Below, one piece after another: positions 22,000 through 30,260 of a DNA stretch of 32,688 bases. Source of the stretch: Candidatus Beckwithbacteria bacterium (lineage in GTDB: Bacteria; Patescibacteriota; Microgenomatia; UBA1400; UBA1449); contig JAAZND010000027.1 of NCBI GenBank assembly GCA_012798485.1, positions 1 through 32,688 on the forward strand. Direction: 5' to 3'. How positions within the stretch are numbered: the first letter of the stretch is position 1; each line of letters begins with the position of its first letter. Made by a program: the position numbers and the translations under genes. The notes beneath the pieces are model-generated. The model saw only the letters and a program-made list of their open reading frames with translations. It was not told the DNA's origin and searched no databases.

Positions 22000-23199
22000 A
22001 TGGATAAGCTTCAAATTCTTAAAAAGCTACAAATTCTAAGTTTTTATCTTGTGCTTATTTTGCTACCTACCCAACTAGGAAAACACTATTGGCTCTCTGA
22101 GTCTTTGGTTAGGGGATTTAGAGTTGATTATGTGACTATTTGTTTTTATCTGACTGATTTTTTAATCTTGATTTTTGTAAGCCTGGAATTTTTACTTAAT
22201 AAAAAGATTAAGAAGCAATTTTTTTACCTTCCTTTAATTATTTTAACCTGGAATTTTATACAGCTGTTTTGGACGCCGTTGAAGATTTTTCAAGTCTTCT
22301 TTAGTGTAAAAGTTTTTATATTTTTAATTTTTGCCTTAATTGTTGCCAGAAAAAAATTTAATTTTTCTGTTATCTCTAAGATTTTTAGCTTTCAACTTCT
22401 GTTTCTATTTTTATTAAGTTTAGCGCAGTTTTTACTAACTCATTCTGTGGATGGTATTTTTTATTTTCTGGGAGAAAGACGTTTTAATCTTTTAACACCC
22501 GGAATTGCCCAAGAAAATTTGGGTGGCAGACTTTGGCTTAGGCCTTATGCCACTTTTTCTCACCCTAATGTTTTGGCTGGATATGTAGTTTTAGTTTTAA
22601 CTTTTCTTCTGTTAAATTTAAAAAAGGTCAATTTAAAACTAGTTTTAATTTCCTTGTTAGCTGGAATATTAACGCTTATGTTAACCTTTTCAGTAGCTGG
22701 TATGGCGGTTTTTTTAATTGCCGGGATATTATTGCTATTACTAAAATTTAAAGAAGGCTTTCTTTTGCAAAATAGTAAAAAAATGCTCTTACTGAGTTTG
22801 GTTTTCAGTTTTTTGGCTCCAATCTTACTTTTGTTATTTTCAGACAACAATGAAGCAGTGTGGTTGAGAAATTTAATTTTTTTAAACAATTTACAAAACT
22901 TACCACAAAATTTTTTGCTTGGAGTTGGCTGGTTTGGTAATTTAGTTTTGAAAAATCCCAATCTTTCTGTTAAATCGGTCCAACCAATTCACAATTTTTT
23001 TTGGCAGCTGCTTTTTTCTGTAGCAATTTTGCCGTTAGCCTTACTTATGGTTAAATATGGTAGGAGGTTTATAAATAATTTAACTAAGCAGCAAGTGATT
23101 CTATTAATTTTAATTTGCTTACTTGGGGCTTTTGATCACTACTTATTAAGTTCTCAACAAGGTATACTCCTTATGCTAGTTTTACTCTGCTTAAAATAG
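22000..23199 (+). CDS. O-antigen ligase/polymerase-like membrane protein (Wzy/WaaL type)
   Basis: The 399-residue protein has roughly ten membrane helices. A longer polar loop before the middle helices contains LWLRPYATFSHPNVLAGYVV, matching the (R)xxGTFxHPNxLAxxL motif of the Wzy_C/O-antigen ligase family. The VGWFGNLVLKNP and VQPIHNFFWQLL region with a His near the C-terminal side also fits the family (QPxHNxFL). Such enzymes join or polymerise lipid-linked glycans outside the membrane. It begins 15 bp after the flippase gene and is probably co-transcribed. Confidence 0.85.
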   Translation: MDKLQILKKLQILSFYLVLILLPTQLGKHYWLSESLVRGFRVDYVTICFYLTDFLILIFVSLEFLLNKKIKKQFFYLPLIILTWNFIQLFWTPLKIFQVFFSVKVFIFLIFALIVARKKFNFSVISKIFSFQLLFLFLLSLAQFLLTHSVDGIFYFLGERRFNLLTPGIAQENLGGRLWLRPYATFSHPNVLAGYVVLVLTFLLLNLKKVNLKLVLISLLAGILTLMLTFSVAGMAVFLIAGILLLLLKFKEGFLLQNSKKMLLLSLVFSFLAPILLLLFSDNNEAVWLRNLIFLNNLQNLPQNFLLGVGWFGNLVLKNPNLSVKSVQPIHNFFWQLLFSVAILPLALLMVKYGRRFINNLTKQQVILLILICLLGAFDHYLLSSQQGILLMLVLLCLK

Positions 23200-23208
23200 T
23201 TTTTCCTG

Positions 23209-23214
23209 TATAAT
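23209..23214 (+). promoter_or_regulatory. Putative -10 element of rnhA, probably leaderless
   Basis: TATAAT ends 6 nt before the ATG at 23221, so the transcript would start at or very near the start codon. It is preceded by TG. No convincing -35 and no Shine-Dalgarno sequence are seen. Confidence 0.45.
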
Positions 23215-23220
23215 CTGCTT

Positions 23221-23655
23221 ATGTCTATTTTCAAACAAATTATTATTAATACTGACGGTGGCGCCAGAGGAAATCCTGGACCAGCCGCTATTGGTATTGT
23301 TTTCACAAATGAAAATAATATTTTGCATGAATATGGAGAATATATTGGAGAAAGTACGAATAATATGGCAGAATATTTAGCTTTGAAAAAAGCTTTGGAA
23401 ATTTTTTTACAAAAAGAATTTAAGACAATTGAACTGGTATTTTTGTTGGATTCAGAACTCGTAGTCAGACAGCTGAACGGCCAGTACAAAGTTAAAAACG
23501 TGGAATTAAAAGTGATTTTTAACCAAATTGTAAATTTATTACAAAAAATTAAACAAGCTGGTGTGCAAACAATTGTCATTAAACACATTTTGAGAAATTT
23601 AAATAAAAGAGCTGATCAATTGGTTAATCAAGCTATTGATGATCAGTTAAATTAA
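23221..23655 (+). CDS. rnhA: Ribonuclease HI family protein
   Basis: The 144-residue protein has the full RNase H fold signature. TDGGARGNPGPAAIG holds Asp12, STNNMAEYLALKKAL holds Glu51, FLLDSELVVRQLNG holds Asp77, and NLNKRADQLVNQA holds Asp132, completing the DEDD metal site. KHILRN supplies the nearby His. It resembles the RnhA-like group with the GARGNPG start that degrades RNA in RNA-DNA hybrids. It stands alone in direction with its own -10-like box, 21 bp after the O-antigen-type gene. The following 215 bp up to 23870 hold no gene that I can support. Confidence 0.92.
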   Translation: MSIFKQIIINTDGGARGNPGPAAIGIVFTNENNILHEYGEYIGESTNNMAEYLALKKALEIFLQKEFKTIELVFLLDSELVVRQLNGQYKVKNVELKVIFNQIVNLLQKIKQAGVQTIVIKHILRNLNKRADQLVNQAIDDQLN

Positions 23656-23870
23656 GATTTATCTCTTCATGTTTCTATTTGCCAGACAAAAGCACAAAAT
23701 TTTATTGGGTAGGCTTTATAATTTCTTTCTTGATATTTACTCTTCGAATACGCTATGATGTTGGTAGATTCAAAATTAAAAATAGCGCTCGAATTATATC
23801 CGCATAATTTAAGCAATGATTTTATAGATTAAATTTAACAAAATACTTATTTTTTAATAAACGCTGCCCA

Positions 23871-26800
23871 ATGTCTCAATCTTTAGAAAAATACCAGAAC
23901 AAAGATAAAGATTTAATTACTATTTTAGTAGGTGGTGGAGCTGGTTTTGTCGGTTCTCATCTTTGCCAAATGCTTTTGGAGCAAAACTGTTATGTTTATT
24001 GTGTTGATAACTTTTTAAGTGCTAAAGAAAAAAATATTAAAACTTGTTTAGCTAACCCTCGTTTTAAACTGATTAAGCATGATCTTTCCGAAAAGAATAG
24101 TTTAAGGATTGACAGACCCTTGGATTACGTTTTTCATCTTGCTGGTATAGAGCCATATATCAATGGACTCAATTTAGACTTACCCACCTTGATGGTTAAT
24201 TCTTTTGGTACAAGAACTTTATTAAATCTGGCTCACAAACACCAAGCCAAATTTTTGTTGGGTTCTTCTGAAGATATTTTTCATGAATTTCATCCTGGAC
24301 CTAAATTTACTGATTATTTTCAAAATAGAATCAATGAGGGAGAAACAATTTTTGCTCAGGCTAAAAAATTTGCTGAAGAACTAGTGGTTGAGTTTGCCAA
24401 AGAAAAAAATCTGGATGCCAGAATTGTCAGAATGGGTTTTGTCTATGGGCCAAGACTAAATATTCAAAGCGGTAATCTGATGGTTAAAATGATGGCCCAA
24501 GCTGTATTTGAAAATAGAGTTTTTCTGCCTAATGATGGAATGTCGATTATTTATCCGACTTTTATCAGTGATGTGGTTTTTGGCATGATCAAAGCCATGT
24601 TTTCCCAAAGTAGTAAAGGTAGAATTTATGGCTTGATTAATCCGGAACCCAAGACTTTGTTGCAAATTGCTTATACTCTTAAGGATTTATTACAAGTAGA
24701 TTTAAAGTTTAATTTTTATCAAGATCCAGCCATTTCCAAGGATTTAAAACTTAAACAGGAGATTTTGCAAAGTCAAGAAGCCTTGGGCTGGTATGCTCGG
24801 GTAGATCTTGAAAAAGGATTACAAAAAACAATTGAGTGGTTAAAAACTCAGACAGATATTAAAAATTATTTAACCCAGCATCAAGATAAACGCCTAAGTT
24901 CAGTCAAAGTCGCACAAATAACAAGACCAATTGTGAGCATTGTTGAGGAAAAGAAAGAAAAACCACAAGTAATTTTAAATCAGAATAGAATTGTTAATAA
25001 AACCATTTTAGAGCCCCAAAGACTGGTAGAGCAGAGCAGTAATCTCAATCCACCCAATTTTTCTATAGCGACTCATTATCAGACAGAACCAGTCAAAGTT
25101 AATTTACCCAATCCTGTTAATAGTTTTAATAACTTAAAAAAAGAAATACTACCGTCTCATTTTTCTTCGCTTACTATTCAGCCAGCAGTCATTAATTTCC
25201 CTTTCTGGCATAAACTTAAAGAGTTATTTACACCCAAAATTAAATCCAATTTTAAAAACCAAGAACAGCCCAAAAACAAGGTTAAAATATTTAAGTTTTT
25301 TATAGCTTCCTGCTTATTTTTTCTGGTTTTAGTTTTATTTTTTTCTCCACTGCTTATTTTTAGATTATCAACGTCTTTTAGTTTATCCAGTTTAGCTGAA
25401 GCTGAAAAATACTACGAACAACATGAATTTGCAGTTATGCAAAAAAAGATTGAAAAAACAAGTCAAATATGGAAAAAAACTAATAATCTATACGCCTTAG
25501 CTTCGTGGCAAAATAATTTGTTGAATTTAAATTTTAGTGATGAAGTACTGTTTTACCAAAACCACATGGACGAAATAGCTTTGATTTTTACTAAACTGAA
25601 TGAAGTTAATAATAACTTGGAACAATTACATAATATTATTTTTGGCAAAGAATTGGGGGACAGTAAACAATTTTTAGAAAATATTAACCTAGAGCTGAAT
25701 ACTATTATGCAGACCAGCTCCATTCTTAAGGCCGAAAATGGTTCAAGAGTCGAAAACCTTAGTCTGTTTCAAAAAATTGAAGAGATGAGGAGCAAAACAG
25801 AACAGGGTTTGATTTTTGCTCAAATTGTTCCAGATATTTTTGCCTTTAATGATAAGAAAAAAATCATGTTTTTAATCCAAGATAGTCAGGAATTGAGACC
25901 AACTGGAGGATTTATTGATAGCGTGGGAATCGCAACAATTGAAAAAGGTAAAATTTTAGATTTTGAGGTGAAGAATGTCTATCAGCTTGATGCTTTACTA
26001 AAAGGGAAAGTTGAGCCTCCTGAGGAATTAGTAAAGTATTTAAAAGAGAAAAACTGGTATTTGCGTGATAGTAATTTTGATCCAGATTTTAGTCAATCAG
26101 CTTATCAAGCTTTATGGTTTTTGGATAAAGAAATGGGCATTACTGCCGACGGAGTAGTAGCAGTTAACCTGGATTTTTTCAAAAAAATATTGAGTCAAAC
26201 TGATGGTGTCTTTTTACCTGAGTTTAACGAAACCATTACGGCTGATAATTTTTTAAGTAGAGTCAATCAATATGCTGAATTAAATCTTTTTGATGGTCAA
26301 AATAACAACCAGAAAAGTTTTTTACAAACCTTTAGTGAGCATTTTTTTGAGAAGTTAAAAGTGTTTCCTACAAATCAGAGACAAAATTTAGTTTTACAAA
26401 CAGTGAAAGCTTTTGAAGAAAAAGATTTATTAATGCTGTTGCCGGATACCAATAGTGCAGCAGTTTTGGCAGCTCAAGGCTGGGATGGGACTTTACGTGA
26501 AACTCCAAATGAGCTTTTGGAGTTTGGCAAAGTGAATGTGGCTGATTATCTGATGATAGTTGATACTAATGTGGGGATTAATAAGGCAAATTATTTGGTT
26601 CAGAGAAACTTGAAACACAATATTATTATTGATGAAGGCGGTAATGTAAAAGTGGAAGCTGCTGTTAATCTGCAAAATCTAGCTTCCTCTCAAGTTTGGC
26701 CAAACGGAACTTATAAAAATTACTTACGTTTTTATTTGCCTAGTCAGGCTAAATTTAACACTTTGACTTTAGATGATAAGAAAATTTTTTCCTCCAAAAT

Positions 26801-27116
26801 AGAACTGGAGAAAATTGGCACTAAACAAGTGGTGGGAACTTTAGTAGAGATTAAACCTCAAGAAAATACTACTATAAAATTGACCTACATGCTTAGTGGT
26901 AAAATTTCCTTGAATAATCAATCTAATTACGTTTTTTATCTACAGAAACAGCCAGGGATAGGTGCCCCTAATGTGACAGTGAAAATCAATTATCCACAAG
27001 CTTTAAAAGTGGCTAAGCTTTCATCAGAAGCAACGATGCAAAATAATAGTTTGCAGTTTTTGGCTACTCTTAATAAAGATCGAGTCTTTGCAGTTTCCTT
27101 TTCTCCTAAAAACTGA
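23871..27116 (+). CDS. NAD-dependent epimerase-like domain fused to a DUF4012 membrane protein
   Basis: The 1081-residue protein has three parts. Residues 15-325 are an extended short-chain dehydrogenase/sugar-epimerase domain, with VGGGAGFVGSHLCQMLLEQ for NAD binding, YVFHLAGIEP, and RMGFVYGPRL. The catalytic YxxxK appears as FAQAK (161-165), so the Tyr is Phe. Residues 335-470 are a polar linker. A membrane helix follows at about 472-498 (IFKFFIASCLFFLVLVLFFS). Residues 500-1081 are DUF4012, with FLIQDSQELRPTGGFIDSVG, WYLRDSNFDPDFSQSAYQAL and ADGVVAVNLDFFKKIL. DUF4012 is known from surface-polysaccharide loci and is common in Patescibacteria. A cell-envelope glycan role is likely from the flippase and ligase-like neighbours. 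Confidence 0.85.
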   Translation: MSQSLEKYQNKDKDLITILVGGGAGFVGSHLCQMLLEQNCYVYCVDNFLSAKEKNIKTCLANPRFKLIKHDLSEKNSLRIDRPLDYVFHLAGIEPYINGLNLDLPTLMVNSFGTRTLLNLAHKHQAKFLLGSSEDIFHEFHPGPKFTDYFQNRINEGETIFAQAKKFAEELVVEFAKEKNLDARIVRMGFVYGPRLNIQSGNLMVKMMAQAVFENRVFLPNDGMSIIYPTFISDVVFGMIKAMFSQSSKGRIYGLINPEPKTLLQIAYTLKDLLQVDLKFNFYQDPAISKDLKLKQEILQSQEALGWYARVDLEKGLQKTIEWLKTQTDIKNYLTQHQDKRLSSVKVAQITRPIVSIVEEKKEKPQVILNQNRIVNKTILEPQRLVEQSSNLNPPNFSIATHYQTEPVKVNLPNPVNSFNNLKKEILPSHFSSLTIQPAVINFPFWHKLKELFTPKIKSNFKNQEQPKNKVKIFKFFIASCLFFLVLVLFFSPLLIFRLSTSFSLSSLAEAEKYYEQHEFAVMQKKIEKTSQIWKKTNNLYALASWQNNLLNLNFSDEVLFYQNHMDEIALIFTKLNEVNNNLEQLHNIIFGKELGDSKQFLENINLELNTIMQTSSILKAENGSRVENLSLFQKIEEMRSKTEQGLIFAQIVPDIFAFNDKKKIMFLIQDSQELRPTGGFIDSVGIATIEKGKILDFEVKNVYQLDALLKGKVEPPEELVKYLKEKNWYLRDSNFDPDFSQSAYQALWFLDKEMGITADGVVAVNLDFFKKILSQTDGVFLPEFNETITADNFLSRVNQYAELNLFDGQNNNQKSFLQTFSEHFFEKLKVFPTNQRQNLVLQTVKAFEEKDLLMLLPDTNSAAVLAAQGWDGTLRETPNELLEFGKVNVADYLMIVDTNVGINKANYLVQRNLKHNIIIDEGGNVKVEAAVNLQNLASSQVWPNGTYKNYLRFYLPSQAKFNTLTLDDKKIFSSKIELEKIGTKQVVGTLVEIKPQENTTIKLTYMLSGKISLNNQSNYVFYLQKQPGIGAPNVTVKINYPQALKVAKLSSEATMQNNSLQFLATLNKDRVFAVSFSPKN

Positions 27117-27160
27117 TAAAATACGCTTATCATTATTCAAATTTAAATATTTAAACGGAC

Positions 27161-27190
27161 TTAATCTTTAAGATTATATTTAAAGATTAA
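27161..27190 (+). promoter_or_regulatory. Perfect 11-bp hairpin in the rplY leader
   Basis: TTAATCTTTAA (27161-27171) pairs perfectly with TTAAAGATTAA (27180-27190) around GATTATAT. It ends just before the AGGAA ribosome binding site of rplY. It could modulate translation, perhaps by ribosomal-protein feedback. This is inferred from position only. Confidence 0.5.
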
Positions 27191-27198
27191 ACTAGGAA

Positions 27199-27876
27199 AT
27201 GGCAAATAAAATTATTCTAAAAGCTTATAAAAGAGAATTAGTTGGTAAAAAAGTGAAAAAATTGAGAAAAGAAGGCAAAATTCCTGCCAATATTTATGGG
27301 AAAAACATTGCTTCTCAAGCAATTATGGTTGATCTTCTAGATTTTAAAACTGTTTATAAAAGCGCAGGTGAAACTTCCATTATTAGCCTGCAGCTTGAAA
27401 ATGAAGAAAAAGATAGACCAGTGTTGATCGCTGATCTTCAAGCTCATCCAATTGATAAAAAAGTTTTACATATTGATTTTCGCCAAGTAGATTTGAAAGA
27501 AAAAATTACTGCCAATATTCCACTTGAATTTGTAGGGAAAGCTCCAGCCGAAACGCTGGGGGCTTCTATTGTACCTATCAGACAAGAAGTTGAAGTCGAA
27601 GCCTTACCAACCGATTTGCCAGAGAAATTTGAAGTGGATTTAAGCAAGTTGACAGAAATTGGTCATACCCTAACTGTTAAAGATTTGGTAGTAGATACTG
27701 CTAAAGTCAAAATTTTAACAGAAGAAGGGGAAGTTTTAGTTAAAGCTGAGGAACAAAAAGAAGAAGTGGTGGAGGAAGCTCCAGCAGAGGCTACTACCGA
27801 AGAAGGCGCTGAAAAAGTCGGTGAAGAGGTAAAGAAGGAAGGAACTAAAGAAGAAGCCAAACAAGAAACTAAATAA
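27199..27876 (+). CDS. rplY: Ribosomal protein bL25, long CTC-type
   Basis: The 225-residue protein has an N-terminal bL25 domain (KAYKRELVGKKVKKLRKEGK, IPANIYGKN, HPIDKKVLHIDFRQVD) that binds 5S rRNA. The TL5/CTC beta domain runs from about residue 100 to 185 (IPLEFVGKAPAE, EVEALPTDLPEKFEVDLS, VKDLVVD). The tail (about 186-225) is acidic and low-complexity (EEVVEEAPAEATTEEGAEK). General-stress CTC proteins have the same layout. It has a clear ribosome binding site and is followed by a strong bidirectional terminator. Confidence 0.95.
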   Translation: MANKIILKAYKRELVGKKVKKLRKEGKIPANIYGKNIASQAIMVDLLDFKTVYKSAGETSIISLQLENEEKDRPVLIADLQAHPIDKKVLHIDFRQVDLKEKITANIPLEFVGKAPAETLGASIVPIRQEVEVEALPTDLPEKFEVDLSKLTEIGHTLTVKDLVVDTAKVKILTEEGEVLVKAEEQKEEVVEEAPAEATTEEGAEKVGEEVKKEGTKEEAKQETK

Positions 27877-27898
27877 TAAAAATTGCTTTGAATTTTTT

Positions 27899-27925
27899 AA
27901 AACCCCGCTTTAGCGGGGTTTTTTA
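27899..27925. terminator. Bidirectional intrinsic terminator between rplY and the convergent gene
   Basis: AAAACCCCGC (27899-27908) pairs with GCGGGGTTTT (27913-27922) around TTTA, with a T-run on the plus strand and AT-rich flanks on the other. It lies between two convergent genes and overlaps the stop of the leftward one. Confidence 0.93.
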
Positions 27926-28744
27926 TTGGCAAATGTGTAAATACTGATCTTCGATTTGAGGGTTAAGCCATTTGACTAAAGTGATTGTTTGTTGACAATT
28001 GCTTGTCTGCTTTAGCTCTGACTCAAGCTTAGCTTTTTGTAAAAGCAAGGTCAGAGAATATGGGTATTTTCCTAATTTTTGATCAATTTCTGCCAAAAGT
28101 TTTTTTTGTCTGGGGATAAACTCGACCAAATTGATTGTTTGTTGCATTTTTTTTTCAAAAAAAATATTCAGATAAAATTTTTTTAAAAACTGATTTTGTT
28201 GTTTGCCAATCTTGAGGAATTGTTGTGCTAGTTCTGCTTGTCCAAAATTCAAACTTTGAGAAGCAAAATCAAAAGAGCTGGAAGGCAAGGAAGGAAAAAA
28301 GTTTAAGTTTTGAATTTCCTGCTTAAAAGGTTGCTGGGCAAGTCGATTATTTAAAACAAAAAGATTAAGAAAGTAAGAAGACAAAAAGAAAGTAATTAAA
28401 AAATAAAAACGATAATGCCAAGTAAAATGCAGGATTTTCCTGCCCATCTTTTTGAATAAATATTTGAGAGTTTTGTAAATTTTTAAACAAAACAGATTTG
28501 CCTTTTTCAATAATTTAACAAAAAGAACTTGCAGATATTGATAAATTTTAAAATTTTTGTGAATCTGTTCTTTAAAGGACTCGGATTTTTCTAGTAAGAT
28601 TTTTTTACTATAAAGAAGTAAATTTTTAATTTTTTTTAAAAACAATTTAATGTTTTGTTGATAATATAAGATTTTTTCTTTTTGAACTTCTGTTTTTTGC
28701 TGCTGTTTTTTAATTTCGGCAATAATTTCTCTTCGATTTTTCAT
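27923..28744 (-). CDS. Single-pass membrane protein of unknown function with coiled coil
   Basis: The 273-residue protein is not one I recognise. The first 105 residues are very basic and helical, with coiled-coil character (EIIAEIKKQQQKTEVQKEKI). A membrane helix lies at about 111-131 (YRFYFLITFFLSSYFLNLFV), so the N-terminal part is probably cytoplasmic. The rest (about 135-273) would be outside and is predicted helical, rich in Gln, Leu and Asn, with two Cys near the C-terminus (NCQQ; HICQ). It overlaps the terminator shared with rplY and starts 15 bp after uppS, so both are probably in one leftward operon. No enzymatic motif is visible. Confidence 0.7.
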   Translation of the reverse strand: MKNRREIIAEIKKQQQKTEVQKEKILYYQQNIKLFLKKIKNLLLYSKKILLEKSESFKEQIHKNFKIYQYLQVLFVKLLKKANLFCLKIYKTLKYLFKKMGRKILHFTWHYRFYFLITFFLSSYFLNLFVLNNRLAQQPFKQEIQNLNFFPSLPSSSFDFASQSLNFGQAELAQQFLKIGKQQNQFLKKFYLNIFFEKKMQQTINLVEFIPRQKKLLAEIDQKLGKYPYSLTLLLQKAKLESELKQTSNCQQTITLVKWLNPQIEDQYLHICQ

Positions 28745-28759
28745 GTTAATAAGGGTTTT

Positions 28760-29458
28760 TTAAGCTCCCCTTCGGCGTTCTCTTTGACTATAATCTGCTA
28801 AAATTTGATCAAGTTCTTGAGTAGTTAAATCCGGCATAAGAGTTTGGGTAAAACTAAGCTCACTATATTGATTTTGCCATGATAAAAATCCAGAAAGTCT
28901 TTGTTCTCCGCCAGTGCGAATAATTAAATCAGGATCGGGCACAGAAGCAGTATCTAAAAATTGGACAAAATCTTCTTCAGTTAAGTTTTCAATATTACTT
29001 TGATCATATTTACCAGACTTGATCATTTTTTTGATTGCTCTTACGATTTCATCTCTACCGCCATAATTAAGCGCAATTGTCACTGTTAGTTTAGTATTTT
29101 GCGCTGATGCTTGAGCTTTCTCATTAATAGCTTTGACAAGATCTGTTGGGATTTTGGACAAATCACCGATAGTTTGTAATTTAATTCCTGCCTGATTGTA
29201 TTTGTCAGCATTTCTTTGAGTTAGTTCTTTTAAAATTGTAAAAATAGCGTTAGCAAAATCCTGACCTCTTTTCCAGTTTTCAGTTGAAAAAGCCCAGAAA
29301 GTGAGATAAGGAATGCCTAAGTTAAGGCAGTGAAAAATAAGCTCATCAATTTTTTGATTAGCCACAAATTTGTGACCAGCAATAACGGGTAGTCCTTGTT
29401 TTTGTGCCCAACGGCGATTACCATCGACAATAAAAGCAATATGTTTGGGATAGTTCAA
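28760..29458 (-). CDS. uppS: Undecaprenyl (polyprenyl) diphosphate synthase
   Basis: The 232-residue cis-prenyltransferase has HIAFIVDGNRRWAQKQGLPV with the catalytic Asp and P-loop-like DGNRRW. TFWAFSTENWKR, TIALNYGGRDEI and DPDLIIRTGGEQRLSGFLSW (diphosphate and hydrophobic cleft) follow, ending with QYSELSF. It condenses isopentenyl diphosphate onto farnesyl diphosphate to form the lipid carrier used for peptidoglycan and surface sugars. That ties it functionally to the Wzx/Wzy-like genes upstream. Length is normal for the family. It precedes the unknown membrane protein gene and lies downstream of the pilin-like cluster on the same strand. Confidence 0.97.
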   Translation of the reverse strand: MNYPKHIAFIVDGNRRWAQKQGLPVIAGHKFVANQKIDELIFHCLNLGIPYLTFWAFSTENWKRGQDFANAIFTILKELTQRNADKYNQAGIKLQTIGDLSKIPTDLVKAINEKAQASAQNTKLTVTIALNYGGRDEIVRAIKKMIKSGKYDQSNIENLTEEDFVQFLDTASVPDPDLIIRTGGEQRLSGFLSWQNQYSELSFTQTLMPDLTTQELDQILADYSQRERRRGA

Positions 29459-29509
29459 AGTAAATGGCTAAATTGTCAAATTGTTAATTTATTTAACTTA
29501 TTTTACAAT

Positions 29510-30256
29510 TTAAAAACCTAGATTTAAGCCACCAATATATTGAATAATCTGCATGAGCCAGAAAGAGACAAAGATAATGATGAAACCAATTATAGCAGAG
29601 GTAAGAGTTTTTTGTCCCTTTTCTATTTTTTCTTGATTACCAGCAGAGGTAAGAAGATTAAAACCAGAGAAAAGGATAAGTAAAAACAAAACTACTCCAG
29701 CAATAGCTAAGAAGTATTTAAAGACAATAGAAATCACATTTCCTAGATTTCCATATTTTGTGCTAATTGAATCTGAAAGCTCAGAAATTTTAAAACTAGA
29801 AGAGGAACCTTTATTGTCATATTGAGGAGCTGGCTCAATATCTGAAGTTTTTGTTATAGGTCCAGCAGCAAATCCATCCTTTATTTTTGTATCATCTTGT
29901 TTTGTATTGATGTTTTTAGGATAAAAGTAGACTTGATATGTATTGTCTTTGTAGTAACAAGTAGCTTTACTATAATCATTATTAGAAAAGCCTGTTTCTG
30001 CCGTAACCCAATCTTTAAAATTGGGTGATTCTCTACATTCTTTTTCTGTTTTACTTAAACTAGCATCTTCTAAAATTGGCAAATTACACGATCCTTCTAG
30101 ACATTTTAAACCATTATTACAAGTTCCAGAAGAAAAAGTTCCAATAGAATAGCAACATGGTTGGCTTTCCCCACCACAATCTGCAGCATAGAGCACTTTA
30201 TCAAAAATGATAAATAAACAAATGAGGATAATTGGTAAAAAAATGAATTTGTTCAT
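29510..30256 (-). CDS. Exported VirB2/TrbC-pilin-like protein with cysteine-rich ectodomain (copy A)
   Basis: I set the start at the ATG at 30256, because a longer start would overlap the preceding gene. The 248-residue protein has an N-terminal signal-like segment (FIFLPIILICLFIIFDKVLY) ending near AADC, then a short Cys-rich ectodomain (CGGESQPCCYSIG; CNNGLKCLEGSC). A polar Ser/Lys-rich linker follows. At the C-terminus are two membrane helices (FKYFLAIAGVVLFLLILFSG; AIIGFIIIFVSFWLMQIIQY) joined by a loop with TSAGNQEKIEKGQKT. The two-helix hairpin resembles VirB2/TrbC pilins. Its last 46 codons are identical at DNA level to those of the gene at 31282. It may be a substrate or fibre subunit of the VirB4-type system at 11.5-15.8 kb. 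Confidence 0.75.
   Translation of the reverse strand: MNKFIFLPIILICLFIIFDKVLYAADCGGESQPCCYSIGTFSSGTCNNGLKCLEGSCNLPILEDASLSKTEKECRESPNFKDWVTAETGFSNNDYSKATCYYKDNTYQVYFYPKNINTKQDDTKIKDGFAAGPITKTSDIEPAPQYDNKGSSSSFKISELSDSISTKYGNLGNVISIVFKYFLAIAGVVLFLLILFSGFNLLTSAGNQEKIEKGQKTLTSAIIGFIIIFVSFWLMQIIQYIGGLNLGF
29529..29668. repeat. 140-bp direct repeat, copy 1 (3' end of pilin-like gene A)
   Basis: I compared this segment base by base with 31301-31440 and found no difference over 140 bp. Outside these limits the two genes diverge within a few bases. It encodes the second membrane helix and the loop before it. Confidence 0.95.
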
Positions 30257-30260
30257 AAGC

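Noticed and set aside
23761..23832. Short reading frame (ATGTTGGTAGATTC...) between rnhA and the epimerase-DUF4012 gene
   Set aside because: It is only about 25 codons with no ribosome binding site or recognisable motif.
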